A stretch of 64,000 nucleotides of DNA from positions 455,654 to 519,653 of the forward strand of contig VWZS01002872.1 in the NCBI GenBank assembly GCA_013397075.1. The letters are read 5' to 3'. Source of the DNA: Rhabdornis inornatus (lineage: Eukaryota > Chordata > Aves > Passeriformes > Rhabdornithidae). Shown piece after piece: positions 63,027 to 64,000 of the stretch. The notes below the pieces were generated by a model. The model ran no database searches. It worked only from the letters and a program-made list of their open reading frames with translations, and had not been told where the DNA came from. Every line of letters begins with the position of its first letter. Positions within the stretch are counted from its first letter, which is position 1. A program made the position numbers and the translations under genes.

Positions 63027-64000
63027 ACAAGATCAAGTGGCAAGATCAACATACAGGTGTTTTCTGAGTGAAAAATCTGAGTGTGAGAGGTCTCTCAACA
63101 CCTGAGCACACTTGACCCAGGTCCAGGGATATGCTCACCCCTGTGCAGCATGAATTCACAATTTATGGCCATGGACAGTCAGACACCAATACTCTACAAC
63201 AGAGACCAACACTCAGAGCAACTCCTCTACAGCCATGGGGACACGAACAAGAAGTGCCACGTCTGACATGAAGAGGAGCTGCTGATGCATTTGCATTTTC
63301 CACTCTTTTTGCCCAAGCATAAGCAATTTTTCATGACTGGCAAAATAGAGGCTGGATTAAAAATGGAACATGAGTAGGGGAGCCCTTCCAAAGATGGGAT
63401 TTCATAACCCACCAAAAGCATGTTCAGAACTAGGACCAAATACCATGATCAGCATCCCTGCAAGGCAGCAGAGCTCATGGAGCAGCAGGCACAGCAGTTA
63501 CCCACCCTGGGCTGTGCAGACCACCAAGGCATTTAGGTGCTGTGCAGTGACCTGGCCATGTAGACACGGAACAAAACACTCCTGCTCCATGGAAATATCT
63601 GTGTGCCTAGAAAATGCACTTGCTTATTGCAACCTGGGTCCAGGAAAAGGCACCAAAGCAGACTTTGTTTGTTTGTTTGTTCGTTTCGTCCAGCTTTTCT
63701 CTTTTCTCCTACTTGGCAAACCTGCTGGGTTTTGTTTTGAGTGGAGCTGAAGCAAGCATGCCTCTTTTGTTTAGCAATAACAACTAACTTATATAGATGC
63801 TGCTCCTGCCAGGACATTTTTATTGGCATTCCAGAAGCCCAGTGCTGTTAGACCCCAATGCTCAGAGGAGCTCAGGCCCTTGGGTCAGTGCAGAACTTCC
63901 TGAGCACTTATGGCAGCACCTGGTCCCTGCTGTCCCCATGCCAGGCACATTGTGGTTTGCCTGTGCTGCCCGAGGAGCTCATGGCCCGTGGCAGCAGAGA
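63027..64000. other. Unique sequence at the right edge of the window
   Basis: A short (GTTT)n run lies at 63664-63683. Otherwise unique-looking; no upstream exon of the ANKFN1-like gene is identifiable here. Confidence 0.5.

Noticed and set aside
1..64000. CRISPR arrays, operons, insertion sequences or other prokaryotic systems
   Set aside because: The window is vertebrate nuclear DNA with spliced genes and CR1 LINEs; the tandem repeats present are minisatellites and simple sequence.

Overview
The window is avian nuclear DNA, most likely from a songbird (Passeriformes). At least 18 fragments of CR1 LINE 3' ends lie on both strands, several of them the type common in songbird genomes (an 'aagctgtggctgcccctgg' core with octamer-like 'gattctgtgattctgtg' tails). 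There are no bacterial-style gene blocks. The compact, GC-rich gene with short introns would suit a microchromosome or other small chromosome. That placement, and the order-level assignment, are inferences from repeat style and not from any search.

The one protein-coding gene I can support is on the minus strand between 57408 and 42588. It is a member of the ANKFN1 / Wide-awake (WAKE, Nmf9) family. I resolved 18 coding exons. Every intron is GT-AG and every splice phase joins in frame, giving about 1,130 residues from the MTQQM start to a TGA stop. The order of parts is: N-terminal helical segment, two ankyrin repeats, helical linker, one fibronectin type III domain, a long conserved family-specific core, a Ser/Pro-rich low-complexity segment, and a C-terminal Ras-association (RA)-like domain. 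The exon holding the ATG starts with a splice acceptor, so at least one further 5' exon lies upstream (above 57408, perhaps beyond the window). The gene spans only about 15 kb, and from memory its sequence is clearly diverged from mammalian ANKFN1, so it is probably a second paralogue (ANKFN1-like) and not ANKFN1 itself.

Layout: 1-42.4 kb is the 3' (downstream) side of this gene and has no gene I can recognise. It holds CR1 fragments, homopolymer and simple-sequence tracts, a CpG-rich island with a GGCAC/GGCAT minisatellite at 23.7-24.6 kb, a likely solo retroviral LTR near 30.7-31.0 kb, a 163-bp imperfect inverted repeat at 32.69-32.85 kb, and several AT-rich, motif-dense blocks that look like conserved non-coding elements. 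From 42.6 to 57.4 kb is the ANKFN1-like gene. From 57.4 to 64 kb is its 5' flank or first intron, with CR1 copies and one enhancer-like block.

Assembly problems are visible. There are two N gaps (19474-19641 and 42420-42447) and a single N at 24244. The N at 24244 separates two copies of the same ~270-bp sequence that I could not tell apart by eye, almost certainly a false duplication. I found no novel multi-gene system. The items most worth a second look are the paralogue status of the ANKFN1-like gene, the long hairpin at 32.7 kb, the gene-less CpG island at 24 kb, and the candidate regulatory blocks in the gene-poor flank.
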